Positions 10,095 to 19,553 of a stretch of 64,000 nt of DNA are shown in pieces. Every line of letters begins with the position of its first letter. Position 1 is the stretch's first letter. Source of the stretch: Cylindrotheca closterium (Eukaryota; Bacillariophyta; Bacillariophyceae; Bacillariales; Bacillariaceae); contig CAKOGP040001869.1 in the NCBI GenBank assembly GCA_933822405.4, positions 120,641 through 184,640 of the forward strand, given 5' to 3'. The notes below the pieces were generated by a model. The model saw nothing but the letters and a program-made list of their open reading frames with translations, ran no database searches and was not told where the DNA came from. The translations under genes were made by a program, and so were the position numbers.

Positions 10095-11026
10095 TTACAG
10101 ATTGTGTTTGTATCTTATCTCTTCCTCAGAGATGCCACCGAGCTGCATAGACCTCTTGGTTGCAGCCACGACTGCTCCAATCGTAGCAGCTCTAAATCCT
10201 CTTTAGATAGAAGTGGGGGAAAAGATTTAGTGATCATGTCACGTTGATTTGACTGCAGATTGAAGAACGACGATGTATCTTACCCTCTTTCTAGCGCTTC
10301 GATACCCGCGATGGTAGTTCCACCTGGCGATGTTACATTGTCCTTCAGTTGGCCAGGATGTGTGCCGGTCTGAAGCACCATCTCGGCAGCTCCCTTGACG
10401 GTTTGAGCAGCCAATTCCAAAGCGGCAGCTCTTGGTAGTCCTGATCGGACACCACCATCCGCCAGAGCCTCAATAAATTGGTATACATATGCAGGCCCAC
10501 TACCACTAAGACCAGTGACAGCATTCAATAGGACTTCACTGATCTCCTTGGCGACTCCAACTGAACCAAAAATTGATTCCACAACCTTTCGATCATCGTC
10601 CGTACAACCATTGCCCAAGGCAAACCCAGAGGCTGCTTCGCCGACGAGACAAGGCGTATTGGGCATGACACGGACAACTCTTCGACCAGGAAGTTTGCTT
10701 TGTAGAAAATCGAGCGTCACGCCAGCAGCAATACTAATGATGACGGCATCACTGTTCACTTTGGCGATATCTTGACACACTTCGGCCACAACAAATGGCT
10801 TGACGGCAATAATCACAGCGTCCTTTGAAGCTCCAATCACGTCACCATTTGATTTGGTGGCATTAAATCCCTTTTCTTTGGCCATGTCTAGACTTGGTTG
10901 CCAAACATCAGAACAGGTGATGGCCGAAGGACCAGAAACAATCTTCTTTTCTACCAAACCCGACATCAATGCCGAAGCCATCATTCCAGAGCCAATAAAT
11001 CCGACGCTAAGAGCATTTTCTGTCAT
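10095..11026 (-). CDS. ProC: Pyrroline-5-carboxylate reductase
   Basis: Two exons, complement(10095..10200, 10284..11026), 282 aa. The intron of 83 nt starts GTAAGA and ends AAAG; splicing joins EALERG to GFRAATIGAVVAATKR, the usual C-terminus. The Rossmann motif GFIGSGMMASALMSGL near the N-terminus binds NAD(P)H, VVRVMPNTPCLVGE is the family signature, and the dimerisation/substrate domain contains GLSGSGPAYVYQFIEALADG and TSPGGTTIAGIEALE. It catalyses the last step of proline synthesis. There is no presequence, so the protein is probably cytosolic. The neighbouring HisG gene is also an amino-acid enzyme, but nothing suggests coupling. Confidence 0.95.
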
Positions 11027-12582
11027 GTTGTTGTTTGGTCTAGAAGCAATGTCGTGAGAAGTGATTGAGCCTGTTGGTCACGAAAAATCTTTTTATTTAT
11101 TTTCAGTCGACATGAGTGATCGATTCATTCGACTACAATTGCGAGAGACGGGCCGTTCTGGTTGTGGGGTACATTGTATACCTGAATTTTTAGCCAATAA
11201 GAGTTATTAATATTATTAATATTAGTCGATTCACTAAAGATGCGTCTACAGTATTAATTTTTATTAGTGGTATGAGCCAATCACAGCTCTCTATCACTAA
11301 TGATAGATTGATTCGACTATTAACTCCCTTCCACACTAAATTAGTACTCTACAGACTTCAAATGATGTTAGGGGATGATGGCAGTTTCTCTTTGTCTTAT
11401 CAAACAACTAAACACCTTGACTTAAGGACCAACCTTAGCCCTCGATCATGAGGAAGCGCTGTAGATCCCCTAGGATCACTTCTAGCTGCCCTGAAGAATG
11501 GGGTGGTAGGTTGGCAACTGAAATTGGCTGGTACTACATGAGGTAATAGATAGATCAAACAATAGAAACAGACTTTTCAATCTTGCACAAAGAGTACTAC
11601 TATGTATTGTCGAGTATCGTTCAGTCTTCCTCTCTGATGGCAGATTGAAATCAACTGCTGATACCAGTATAAGTAGGTAGTGCGTAGTATTCTCTTGTCC
11701 TTTGGAATCAAGTCATTGTCTCAAACGGGTGCAAACAGGTTGATTGTATTACCGTCAGAATAGAATACACAATACCCGAATCTGAAAGCATCATATATGA
11801 CTATACTGTAACAGACTTTCTTATCGCGGCTTCGGCCAACAAGGAACCATGAAAGGTTTCTGTCTATGTTTTCGCCTGTGAATCTTAATCAAAACTGGTT
11901 GATTATTGCATGCCTTCAATCGTAGAACACGTATTTACTCTCTTTGCGATGAAATCGGGCTTTGTGGTGGCCCTTACTCATCTTGCTTGGTTCCCTAAAT
12001 ATATTGAGTCAATTGAGGACACCGCCGATTGTCTATCGAATCCAATACTGGCTGGTTCTCGCAAGCCTCGCATAAGTAAGCGTTTCAATAGTATCATAGC
12101 AACAATATCAGCTGCTAGAGTCGAGCAGTATTTCATGCCTTGATTTACCTTCCTTCTAGATGGTTTGTTGTCGACACAAGATCGGGCTGCGTTCTCTTTA
12201 TATACACTGACATCACTTTCATGTTTCCAATCTTGAAGTGTTCGAGACACCAAAAATCGCGGCGCGATGAGCCTCCGAGTCTTGATGTATTCTGCAATAT
12301 GTAGGGACAGTAGATATTGTTATTGGCTTAGAGGTGCTTGGACATTATTTCAATACTGCAGGCGGTTCAGACGCATCGATTATCACACTAAACATTGATC
12401 TAACGTAGACGGAAGAAAGCGGTCGAACCAATGGACTCAATAGTGACTCCATGAACGACGGTAGGGCGACCGTCATCTCTGTATTGCACCAGCATCCTAA
12501 GTCCGATCTACACATATCGAACTTGTGTGCAAGTATACTGACAGAAAGATAGAGTTATTTCTTTCTTTCGGGAAATCTGAGA

Positions 12583-12628
12583 CTGGTCCTTTGAGTCGCA
12601 CGCTTCGCGCGCAACTCAAAAGGACCAG
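12583..12628. other. Strong imperfect inverted repeat (hairpin)
   Basis: CTGGTCCTTTGAGT pairs with ACTCAAAAGGACCAG with one bulged base. Inside it GCACGC and GCGCGC pair around a TTC loop with one mismatch, giving about 20 paired positions in 46 nt. Nothing coding overlaps it convincingly. It could be a structured RNA, a small-RNA precursor or a cruciform. No family recognised. Confidence 0.6.
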
Positions 12629-12827
12629 CTTCACACCACAACCCACCAGAGTCACTCCAAGAAACACCAAGCAGAAGAACCCGAAAAGAAGGCGCCAGTT
12701 GGCTATCTTCGATAGTGGATTGTTACCTCGTTCTAAATCCGTCTAAATCCTGGCGTAGCGTATGTCATCTTACGACGCCATGCATGAAACCTGTGTTGTA
12801 GAGCCGCTTCATTGCAATCCTATTGCC

Positions 12828-12902
12828 TTCTCCTCTTTTCTTCTCTCTTCGTTTTTTCTTTCCTTTTCCTTTCTTCTTCCTCTCTCCCCTTCTTTTCTCC
12901 CC
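12828..12902. repeat. Polypyrimidine tract
   Basis: About 70 bases almost only C and T on the plus strand, with small exceptions, ending just before CCGGGGAATC. It is not inside a gene and its role is unknown. Confidence 0.7.
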
Positions 12903-13453
12903 GGGGAATCTAGTATAAACTGCACCACCAGCATAAAATAAAAACCAGCTTAGACCTAATGATCATTTGCAATGTGCAATGGAACAAGAAATGAGAAGAG
13001 GTACTGTACTGTAGTACGAGGGAAGAAGGTAGAGCATGCTGAGAAAATGTACTTTTCACACTATTTTATAACACCTCTACTGATCGTCAAAATAGTTTCA
13101 ACATCAATAGTGAGATTCATTGCAGGCAATGGTATTTTTTTCAAAACCCCAGATGCAATGAAAAGGGCGGAAGCGTTCGGAGTAATATGAACTTAGCTCC
13201 TGATGTCTACGATAGTTTGCAATCTCAAAATTGTTTGAATTGTCGCTGCAATGCAGCAATCAATAGACACGAGAGTTTTGAAGCTACCCAAAGGTAAGAT
13301 CTTTAACTGTTGAAGATGTTGATTTATTTCTCATACTTTTTGAGATCATTTCGTGAAGATAAACTTCATAACTCAATCATACATACAATACTCTGCACAT
13401 CATCTTTACAGACCTTCGCGAAGTTGAGATTTGTTTCATTTATTTAATGTTTT

Positions 13454-14203
13454 TTAATATCCTGCAGCGGCAAGAACTTCGTTTACCTTGGTAAGCTCTC
13501 CTGCACATGCCTCTTCTGCCTTTCGCCGAAGGGCAGCCTTGGCCTTCTTTTGTTCGTAGTGTTCCTTGGACTCGGCTTTTCTCTTAGATTCGAGTCTCTC
13601 AAGAAGATCCTTGTGCTTCCAACCGATGGAGTCAGCCAAAGTTCCAAGAACAGTGTAATGGCGTCCAGGCTTGATGCGGATAGCACGGATGGCAGCTGGA
13701 ACAACAACACGGGTTTGCTTATCATAAGGTTGTGGGATTCCGTCGAAAGTGGAAAGACGGCTCAACGCCTCTTGACCACGGGCGGTCTTCTGGTGAACCA
13801 TACCGCGGATTGTGCGCCAGACCATCATAGCAGGGGACTTGAAGTGGAATGGACCTCTGGTGGGGTTTGTGTTCATGCGCTTTTTGCGGAATTGGGCATA
13901 CTTGACACGGTTTCTGACCACTGTGGAGATGAAAAGAAAAAGAAAATGAGACACACATTCTACATTGTTGATTGAGGGAGCAATCGTTTGCTCTTTATTC
14001 ATTGAATCCACAAGAAATCCACTGCGGAGGACCCCATCACCACAAAACTACGGGAAAGACTCACAGGAACCAGAGACAGTCATCTCATCGCATCTAACAA
14101 TAACGATCTTTTGTCCAGCAAGAAGCTCCTTGGCGACAATACTGGCCAAACGACCAAGAAGGTGGTCACGTCCGTCAATAACCTTAGTCTTTTCAAGCAC
14201 CAT
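13454..14203 (-). CDS. RPL13A: 60S ribosomal protein L13a (uL13)
   Basis: Two exons, complement(13454..13920, 14065..14203), 201 aa, the normal length for eukaryotic uL13. The 144-nt intron starts GTGAGT and ends CACAG. Exon 1 encodes [18 protein letters not shown], and exon 2 continues [18 protein letters not shown] and [20 protein letters not shown], all diagnostic. The C-terminal extension is Lys/Ala/Glu-rich. It is a core cytosolic large-subunit protein. An upstream ATG (14266) in the same frame exists, but the family start is MVLEKTKV. The start lies 196 bp from the probable start of the divergent PPR gene, so a compact shared promoter is likely. Confidence 0.96.
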
Positions 14204-14398
14204 GGTTTCTTTTGTTGTTTTCAATAGATGCTCGTTTCCTGAAAACACCTTGGAAACGTACGACATCAGACGATGACAAAAAGTAAAGAGATACGAGGTA
14301 AAGACCGGAGGACAACAGACAGATCAGGAATAAGTCCAAGGAGTCGACAATCACAAAATTTGCGGTATAGAAACACAAGAGAGCATGAACAGTCATCA

Positions 14399-16726
14399 AT
14401 GAAGAGTTCTCGGTTGGCTCTCCGGTCTCTCGGTCACTTTCAACGCAGATATATTCGGTCTAGAAAATTGCAGCCTTCGAATCTGTCGCATCAGGATGTG
14501 AATGAGGATGAAACATTTCATGGTCACGTTTCAATTAGAAGATTCTTCTCGTCTTCAACATCATCAAACACGCCCAGCATTCATCACGCGCAAGCCAGAG
14601 AATTCTTGGACAAACTGAAAACCGGAAGCTTCAACACTTCTATTGTTCCGCAGAGGGTTGAACAATTATTGATTGCTTTGCTCAAAGGCGACAACACTGC
14701 AAATGATGGCCCATTAGCATTGCAGCTGCTGAATTCTGCTATTATGCACTCCAACCTACCGAATGAGCGACTCATTCCAAGATTGTTCTCCCTGGCCTGC
14801 CAGATTATGGTACGAAGTGGCCATTCGCTGGCATGGAATGAAGTCCATCATCAAATATGGAGATTGCTAGATGGGCACAAGGAATTCTTGATCAATGATA
14901 TTCCCTACAATACCCATCATGTGAACGACGCCTGTGTTCAGCTAATATCGCTGACAGTCAGTCAGTATGGTAGAAAACGACGTATGGACCACAATACTTC
15001 CCAGAAAATACAACAATTGATCGCTGAACTGAAACGACAATACAAGGATCCAAAGATACCACTTGGAGCCAGTGTAGATGGCTTCAACTCTTTCATTATG
15101 TATTATTGTGACATTGGAAAGCCGAACAAAGCTTTGGAACAGCTTCACTGGATGTTGAATGTCTCATCAAAGTCCAAACAAATGTTGGAACCGAAACTCT
15201 CGAGTTTTTCATTGACCATATCTGGTTTTGCCAACGACAGTGACCCAGATAAGGCGACGGAAATCATTCAATGGATGTTGTCGTCATACAAAAACAAAGC
15301 GAGCCCAATCCCTGCTCCCAATCGAGCTTGTTTCAATGGCTTGTTGCACGCATGGGCAAAGAGCAGTCGCAAGGATGCAGGGTCAAAGGCAGAACGAGTG
15401 CTGGATTGGATGCAACAGCTGTACGAATCCGACCAGCTGGACACCCAGCCTGATGACATTAGCTTCGCCACCTGCATTAATGCTTGGGCTCGAAGTCCTG
15501 GACGCGAGTCACCAGCTCGTGCAGAAGCGTTGCTTCATAAGATGTTGATACTGCATGAAAGTGGCAATGGTGATAGTATCAAGCTTTCGTTATCGGCATT
15601 CTGTTCAGTGATGGATGCATGGGCAGGATCTGGTGATAGGGCTGCACCGCAAAAAGTGGACGCAATTTTAGATATTGTCGAAGAACGATCGAGCTCAATG
15701 GAGGACTTTGAACTTACAGCATTCCCATACACAATTCTCATCAAGTCATGGGAGCGTGCAGCCAGTGGGACAAAAGATCGGAATAGACAACTAGAGTGCA
15801 GCGACAACGCTTTCAAAGTCTTGACTCGAATGCAAAATATGGGCATAGTACCGCCGCCAACAACGTATAATGCAACCATCATGGCGCTAAATTCATCTTC
15901 GCCTATGAATGCAATTTTCTACTTTTTGCAGCTTGAAGAGCAGTACAGACAATGCAAAATAAAGCTTGATACAAGAACTTTCAATTGTGGCTTGAACGCT
16001 ATTGCATCCATGATGAAGCCAGATGCTGCAGAGAAGGCTACGGAAATGCTTTCGAGGATGAAGGAGTATGCAACTAAAGACTCATATGTGCAGCCTGATG
16101 AAACCACCTTTAACATAATTCTGAAGGTGTTGTCTCGAAGCAATTTAGAAGATGCAGCTCATCGAGCAGATGAACTTTTGCAGGACATGATTACTATGAA
16201 GTCAATACGATCATCGCATGTCAGTTTTTCCACTTGCATCATTGCGTGGGGGCGAAGTCAAGCCAAGGACAAAATTCAACGCGTAGAGAAGCTTCTTGTA
16301 CAATTCGAAAAGACGCAAAAGAAGAACCAAAAAGCGGGGAAAGTGGGGTCGAATGCAGTGTATAATGCAGTCTTATCGGTATGCTACCACAACGGATCGG
16401 GCGAGTTTCTGGACCAAGCTCGAGAAACGGCCACCATTGCCATGCAGACGCTTCGCAACGCCAAAGCAACAGCGGACAAGGCCACCTACGAATCTTTCTT
16501 CAAAGTCATGACATTTGCTCCAGTGGATCCAGCGAAAGAAAACCTTGTAGAGACCGAATTTCGTAGGTGTATCGAGGATGGTCTTGTCTCCGTGGATTCG
16601 CTCAAGGTGGTTAAAGCTGTATTTCCTTCTGTTGCTGAGAAGTACCTTGGTGAACACCACGGGACAAACGGAGAGTCTATTCCAAGGCAATGGTCCAAAC
16701 AGATAAGAAGCGGATCAAGAAGATAA
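14399..16726 (+). CDS. Pentatricopeptide repeat (PPR) protein, organellar
   Basis: Single exon. Starting from the ATG at 14399 gives 775 aa with an Arg-rich presequence (MKSSRLALRSLGHFQRRYI), typical of mitochondrial import; the frame also has an ATG at 14273 (817 aa). PPR units of about 35 residues follow one another, e.g. RACFNGLLHAWAKSSRKDAG, ISFATCINAWARSPGRESPA, AFCSVMDAWAGSGDRAAP, TTYNATIMALNSSSPMNA, TTFNIILKVLSRSNLEDAA and AVYNAVLSVCYHNGSG. PPR proteins bind organellar RNA in a sequence-specific manner to aid processing, stability or translation. The target here cannot be read. The stop is 2 bp from the stop of the converging deaminase gene. Confidence 0.9.
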   Translation: MKSSRLALRSLGHFQRRYIRSRKLQPSNLSHQDVNEDETFHGHVSIRRFFSSSTSSNTPSIHHAQAREFLDKLKTGSFNTSIVPQRVEQLLIALLKGDNTANDGPLALQLLNSAIMHSNLPNERLIPRLFSLACQIMVRSGHSLAWNEVHHQIWRLLDGHKEFLINDIPYNTHHVNDACVQLISLTVSQYGRKRRMDHNTSQKIQQLIAELKRQYKDPKIPLGASVDGFNSFIMYYCDIGKPNKALEQLHWMLNVSSKSKQMLEPKLSSFSLTISGFANDSDPDKATEIIQWMLSSYKNKASPIPAPNRACFNGLLHAWAKSSRKDAGSKAERVLDWMQQLYESDQLDTQPDDISFATCINAWARSPGRESPARAEALLHKMLILHESGNGDSIKLSLSAFCSVMDAWAGSGDRAAPQKVDAILDIVEERSSSMEDFELTAFPYTILIKSWERAASGTKDRNRQLECSDNAFKVLTRMQNMGIVPPPTTYNATIMALNSSSPMNAIFYFLQLEEQYRQCKIKLDTRTFNCGLNAIASMMKPDAAEKATEMLSRMKEYATKDSYVQPDETTFNIILKVLSRSNLEDAAHRADELLQDMITMKSIRSSHVSFSTCIIAWGRSQAKDKIQRVEKLLVQFEKTQKKNQKAGKVGSNAVYNAVLSVCYHNGSGEFLDQARETATIAMQTLRNAKATADKATYESFFKVMTFAPVDPAKENLVETEFRRCIEDGLVSVDSLKVVKAVFPSVAEKYLGEHHGTNGESIPRQWSKQIRSGSRR

Positions 16727-16728
16727 GT

Positions 16729-17468
16729 CTAACTTTCCTTCGTTTTCTTTTGTGTCTGAGATTCTTCATTGTTATCATCGCGATTTCGCTTCTTCCCATT
16801 CGGATCACCATAGATGAGCATGTTGATACGCCCAGTCTGTTGCTGAATGCCCTCGTGAGACACCGCAACAATTTCAATACCCTCCTTCTCGGCACAATCA
16901 GTGATGAGCCTAGGGGGGACACGACGTGTGACAATCTTCTTGACTCCGGCTACAACCAACGCCGCAAAACATCGCTTGCATGGAGGCATTGTAATATAAG
17001 CACTGAAGATGTACATAATTGAGTCTCGACTTCCCTGAAATCTGTACAACATTTGCAGCCTTCGACTTACGTTGCACCTTTGGTGGTTCGTCCCATCATA
17101 CAAGCTTGTCCAAGAGCCGCAATCTCAGCATGAACATCACTGTCGTTACTGGTATACAACGACCGATTATTTGCCACACTGATCATATTCTTCTTACTAT
17201 CTGTAAAAACACAAGCCATGCTTCCTTGTCTGAGTGTCGAGTTTCGAGTAACAAGCATCACCTGTCAAGTAATCAAGGTGACATCATCACATTGTCAATC
17301 AAGGAGCTAGTAGAGACTGGACTGCAGCAACATTCAGATACATACCAAATCCATCATGTTTTCATCTTGACTTAATGAATCGTCTGGTTTCCACCCATGC
17401 AGCTCAAAACCTTGCAGCAGTTGCCCATAATCATTCATCACAACCTTTTTTTGGAAAAGCTTCAACAT
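16729..17468 (-). CDS. Cytidine/dCMP deaminase-fold protein, three exons
   Basis: Exons complement(16729..17002, 17071..17261, 17346..17468), 195 aa. Introns are 84 nt (GTATGT...GACAG) and 68 nt (GTAAGT...TTCAG), and all frames join. The zinc site is complete: HAEIAAL supplies the His ligand and the catalytic Glu, and MPPCKRCFAALVVAGV supplies the PCxxC ligands. The start ATG at 17468 is the first after an in-frame TAA. The N-terminus (MLKLFQKKVV...FELHGWKPDD) is helical, and the C-terminus is a basic, possibly nuclear-localising tail (GKKRNRDDNNEESQTQKKTK). Small free-standing dCMP/cytidine-type deaminases act in pyrimidine salvage, while some relatives edit RNA; substrate cannot be assigned from sequence. 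Confidence 0.85.
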
Positions 17469-17632
17469 CTTGTGAAAGGAGCTGAAAAAGCTTTACTTTC
17501 GAAGACTATGACCAACGACACTCAACATGTCATGCCTGCTCATGACAAAGTTCAACTGTGTGACAGAAAAAACAAACGATCTCATGAAAGGTGACCACTG
17601 GTTCTAAGACTAAGAAAGAACAAAACGAAACC

Positions 17633-19258
17633 ATGTCACACGAAAGCACAGTGGGCAAGGAGGACCTAGTGGTAGGTCAGGAATATTTCGGTTCCATTGT
17701 CGTTCAAGTAAGCCAGGACGTCCAAGATTCAAAAGATACATACAAAATCAAGCGGACAGTAACCCTGAAGTCAGGCGTGGTATTGATAGAAGATTATCAC
17801 CGATCCAAAAGCCTCGGTGAAGTTGAATCCTACGAGAGCTCGTTGCCAGCCTCGGAAATCGACGAACCGAAGAAGGATGATAGTGATTTACGAGCGAAAG
17901 CTCGTGCATTACTCGCTGCGAAAAAGAAGAAAGCTGAGCCAGAGCCCGAGCCTAGTGAGTCTTCGGAATCTGAAGCTCCTCCATCTATTTTAGATGATAA
18001 CTGGGAAACTCTTCCAGCGGTAGTTATTGCAGAAGATGACGTCCCCGACTTGGAAGCGGTGGCTATGAAATCTGAAGAACCCACCCAAATAGGTGTCTGG
18101 CGAACAGATGAAAATACCAAAGATTTTGAACCCATGGATGTGGTCATTCACAAAGAAGAGCCAACAGATTTGGAACCAGATGAACCTCATGGACAAGTTG
18201 TTATAGCAAATGATGCCAAGCCAAACAAGGTCGGAAAGATTGCTCCAGGAAAGCTCATATTTTTGGCGCCTGACGCAACACCTGATCCAGTTGATTGTAA
18301 ACCCGTGGGACATTGGAGACCAGGAAGACTTGGACAAGGCTGGCCACCAACCGGTGATGGAGGTGAACCCAGGAAGGTTGGAAAGCTTCCGAAATGGCAA
18401 GCTGGCGGTGGCTGGAAAACCGGCAATGCAATTGTATACCCAAAGAAATCAGTACCCAACGTTAATTTTGGTGGCACTTCTCGAGGTGTTTGGAAGTCGA
18501 AAAATTCTGTAGACGACAAATGGAAAGCTCAACCTGTGACTCTGTACAAAGGTGATCCAGACATTGATGATGATAGACCACAAGGTGTATGGGGAACGGA
18601 CCCTGGTGCAAAACCAGACGTACTTGGACAATGGAAACCTAAAGACTTGCATTTTTATCCTCCTGGAGAGAGCCCTGAGAATGATAAGGAGTGTGTTGTC
18701 CAAGGCAAATGGTCGTTTGCAGAAAAAAGTTCGTGGCCGCCTTCGACGGAAAGCAAAACTGGTAGAAGTGTTGGCAAGCTGAACATGAGCAAATTAATGT
18801 CCCATCAAAAGGCTACAGTATTTCCAATTAAAAAGGCACCTAAAAGAAGTAACAGTGGTGGCGCTACCAATGGGGTCTGGAAGTTTAAGGACAAAGATGC
18901 CGAAAGGAAAGCTAGTAAATGGATTCCCGCGAACGTTGAAGTGGTCAAAAATGGAGAAGAAGCACATGATTGGAATGATGATGGGAGACCAAATGGAGTC
19001 TGGGGCGTCAGCGCCAAAACCGACCCCGATGATAAAGACTTGAAACCGACCGATGTCCACTTTTATCCTCCAGATGAAAAGCCAGAGGAGGATTTCAAAC
19101 CGGTTGGAAAGTGGAGAGTAACGCCACGCTCAAGTTTTCCTCCGACGTCTGTTAGTAGGTCTCTCAGTCCAATGCCTGATAGCAAAGAAGAAGCCGCGGC
19201 TAAAGAAGCGAGAAAAGTTGGAAAGCTACAGTTGCCTGGTGCATTTAGCGGAAAGTAA
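17633..19258 (+). CDS. GVW/WPP-module repeat protein, short paralogue
   Basis: Single exon, 541 aa from the ATG at 17633 (MSHESTVGKEDL); the frame extends upstream only to a GTG. I do not recognise the family. Residues ~8-75 form a domain shared with the next gene (GKEDLVVGQEYFGSIVVQV ... YKIKRTVTLKSGVVLIEDY). A Lys-rich segment and a short PEPEPEPSES linker follow. Then come three ~130-aa modules: one of type A (starts SILDDNWETLPAVVI, ends GQGWPPTGD) and two of type B (with VWGTDPGAKPDVLGQWKPKD and HFYPPGESP; then NGVWGVSAKTDPD, HFYPPDEKP). The end is KVGKLQLPGAFSGK. There is no signal peptide or membrane span, so it is probably cytosolic or nuclear. It is tandem with the giant paralogue. 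Confidence 0.85.
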   Translation: MSHESTVGKEDLVVGQEYFGSIVVQVSQDVQDSKDTYKIKRTVTLKSGVVLIEDYHRSKSLGEVESYESSLPASEIDEPKKDDSDLRAKARALLAAKKKKAEPEPEPSESSESEAPPSILDDNWETLPAVVIAEDDVPDLEAVAMKSEEPTQIGVWRTDENTKDFEPMDVVIHKEEPTDLEPDEPHGQVVIANDAKPNKVGKIAPGKLIFLAPDATPDPVDCKPVGHWRPGRLGQGWPPTGDGGEPRKVGKLPKWQAGGGWKTGNAIVYPKKSVPNVNFGGTSRGVWKSKNSVDDKWKAQPVTLYKGDPDIDDDRPQGVWGTDPGAKPDVLGQWKPKDLHFYPPGESPENDKECVVQGKWSFAEKSSWPPSTESKTGRSVGKLNMSKLMSHQKATVFPIKKAPKRSNSGGATNGVWKFKDKDAERKASKWIPANVEVVKNGEEAHDWNDDGRPNGVWGVSAKTDPDDKDLKPTDVHFYPPDEKPEEDFKPVGKWRVTPRSSFPPTSVSRSLSPMPDSKEEAAAKEARKVGKLQLPGAFSGK

Positions 19259-19553
19259 AGATGACATTAATATTAATACAATACTTTTTTTGTGTGCGAC
19301 AAGCAGTTTACGGGTATACGATATATATATCTGTTCGTCTTCATGTATCGGCATAATAGTGACATTTTTTAAAGCGCAATCGATCCGGATGCTCGGCATC
19401 GGATACGGGATTGCTGGCGCGATCAGTCATTATGTTGTGCGACACACAAGTGTGTGCCTTTTTTTGGCCAACCGATCCGAAAGTTTCAAGTTGTATCCAA
19501 AAAGGTAAACAAGTGATCGATTGTGGAAGGCAATCAACAAACCTCGTTCCACC

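Larger units (their letters stand above)
11027..13453. other. 2.4-kb gene-free region
   Basis: The longest stretch in the window without a supported gene. It is AT-rich at 11190-11280 with repeated tattaat and agtcgattca-like words. A strong hairpin lies at 12583..12628 and a C/T-only tract around 12820-12902. Small open frames at 11910..12143 (plus), 11978..12253 (minus) and 12525..12746 (plus) lack recognisable motifs. I found no tRNA, rRNA or transposon terminal repeats. Confidence 0.5.

Noticed and set aside
11978..12253. 91-codon ORF (minus) in the gene-free region
   Set aside because: No motif, no paralogue, weak start context; similarity to reverse transcriptase or gag was considered but nothing supports it.
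12525..12746. 73-codon ORF (plus) spanning the hairpin
   Set aside because: The hairpin is part of the frame by chance; product is basic, without conserved pattern.
17591..17632. Start of the short repeat protein at 17591
   Set aside because: That codon is GTG; the ATG at 17633 aligns with the start region of the giant paralogue.
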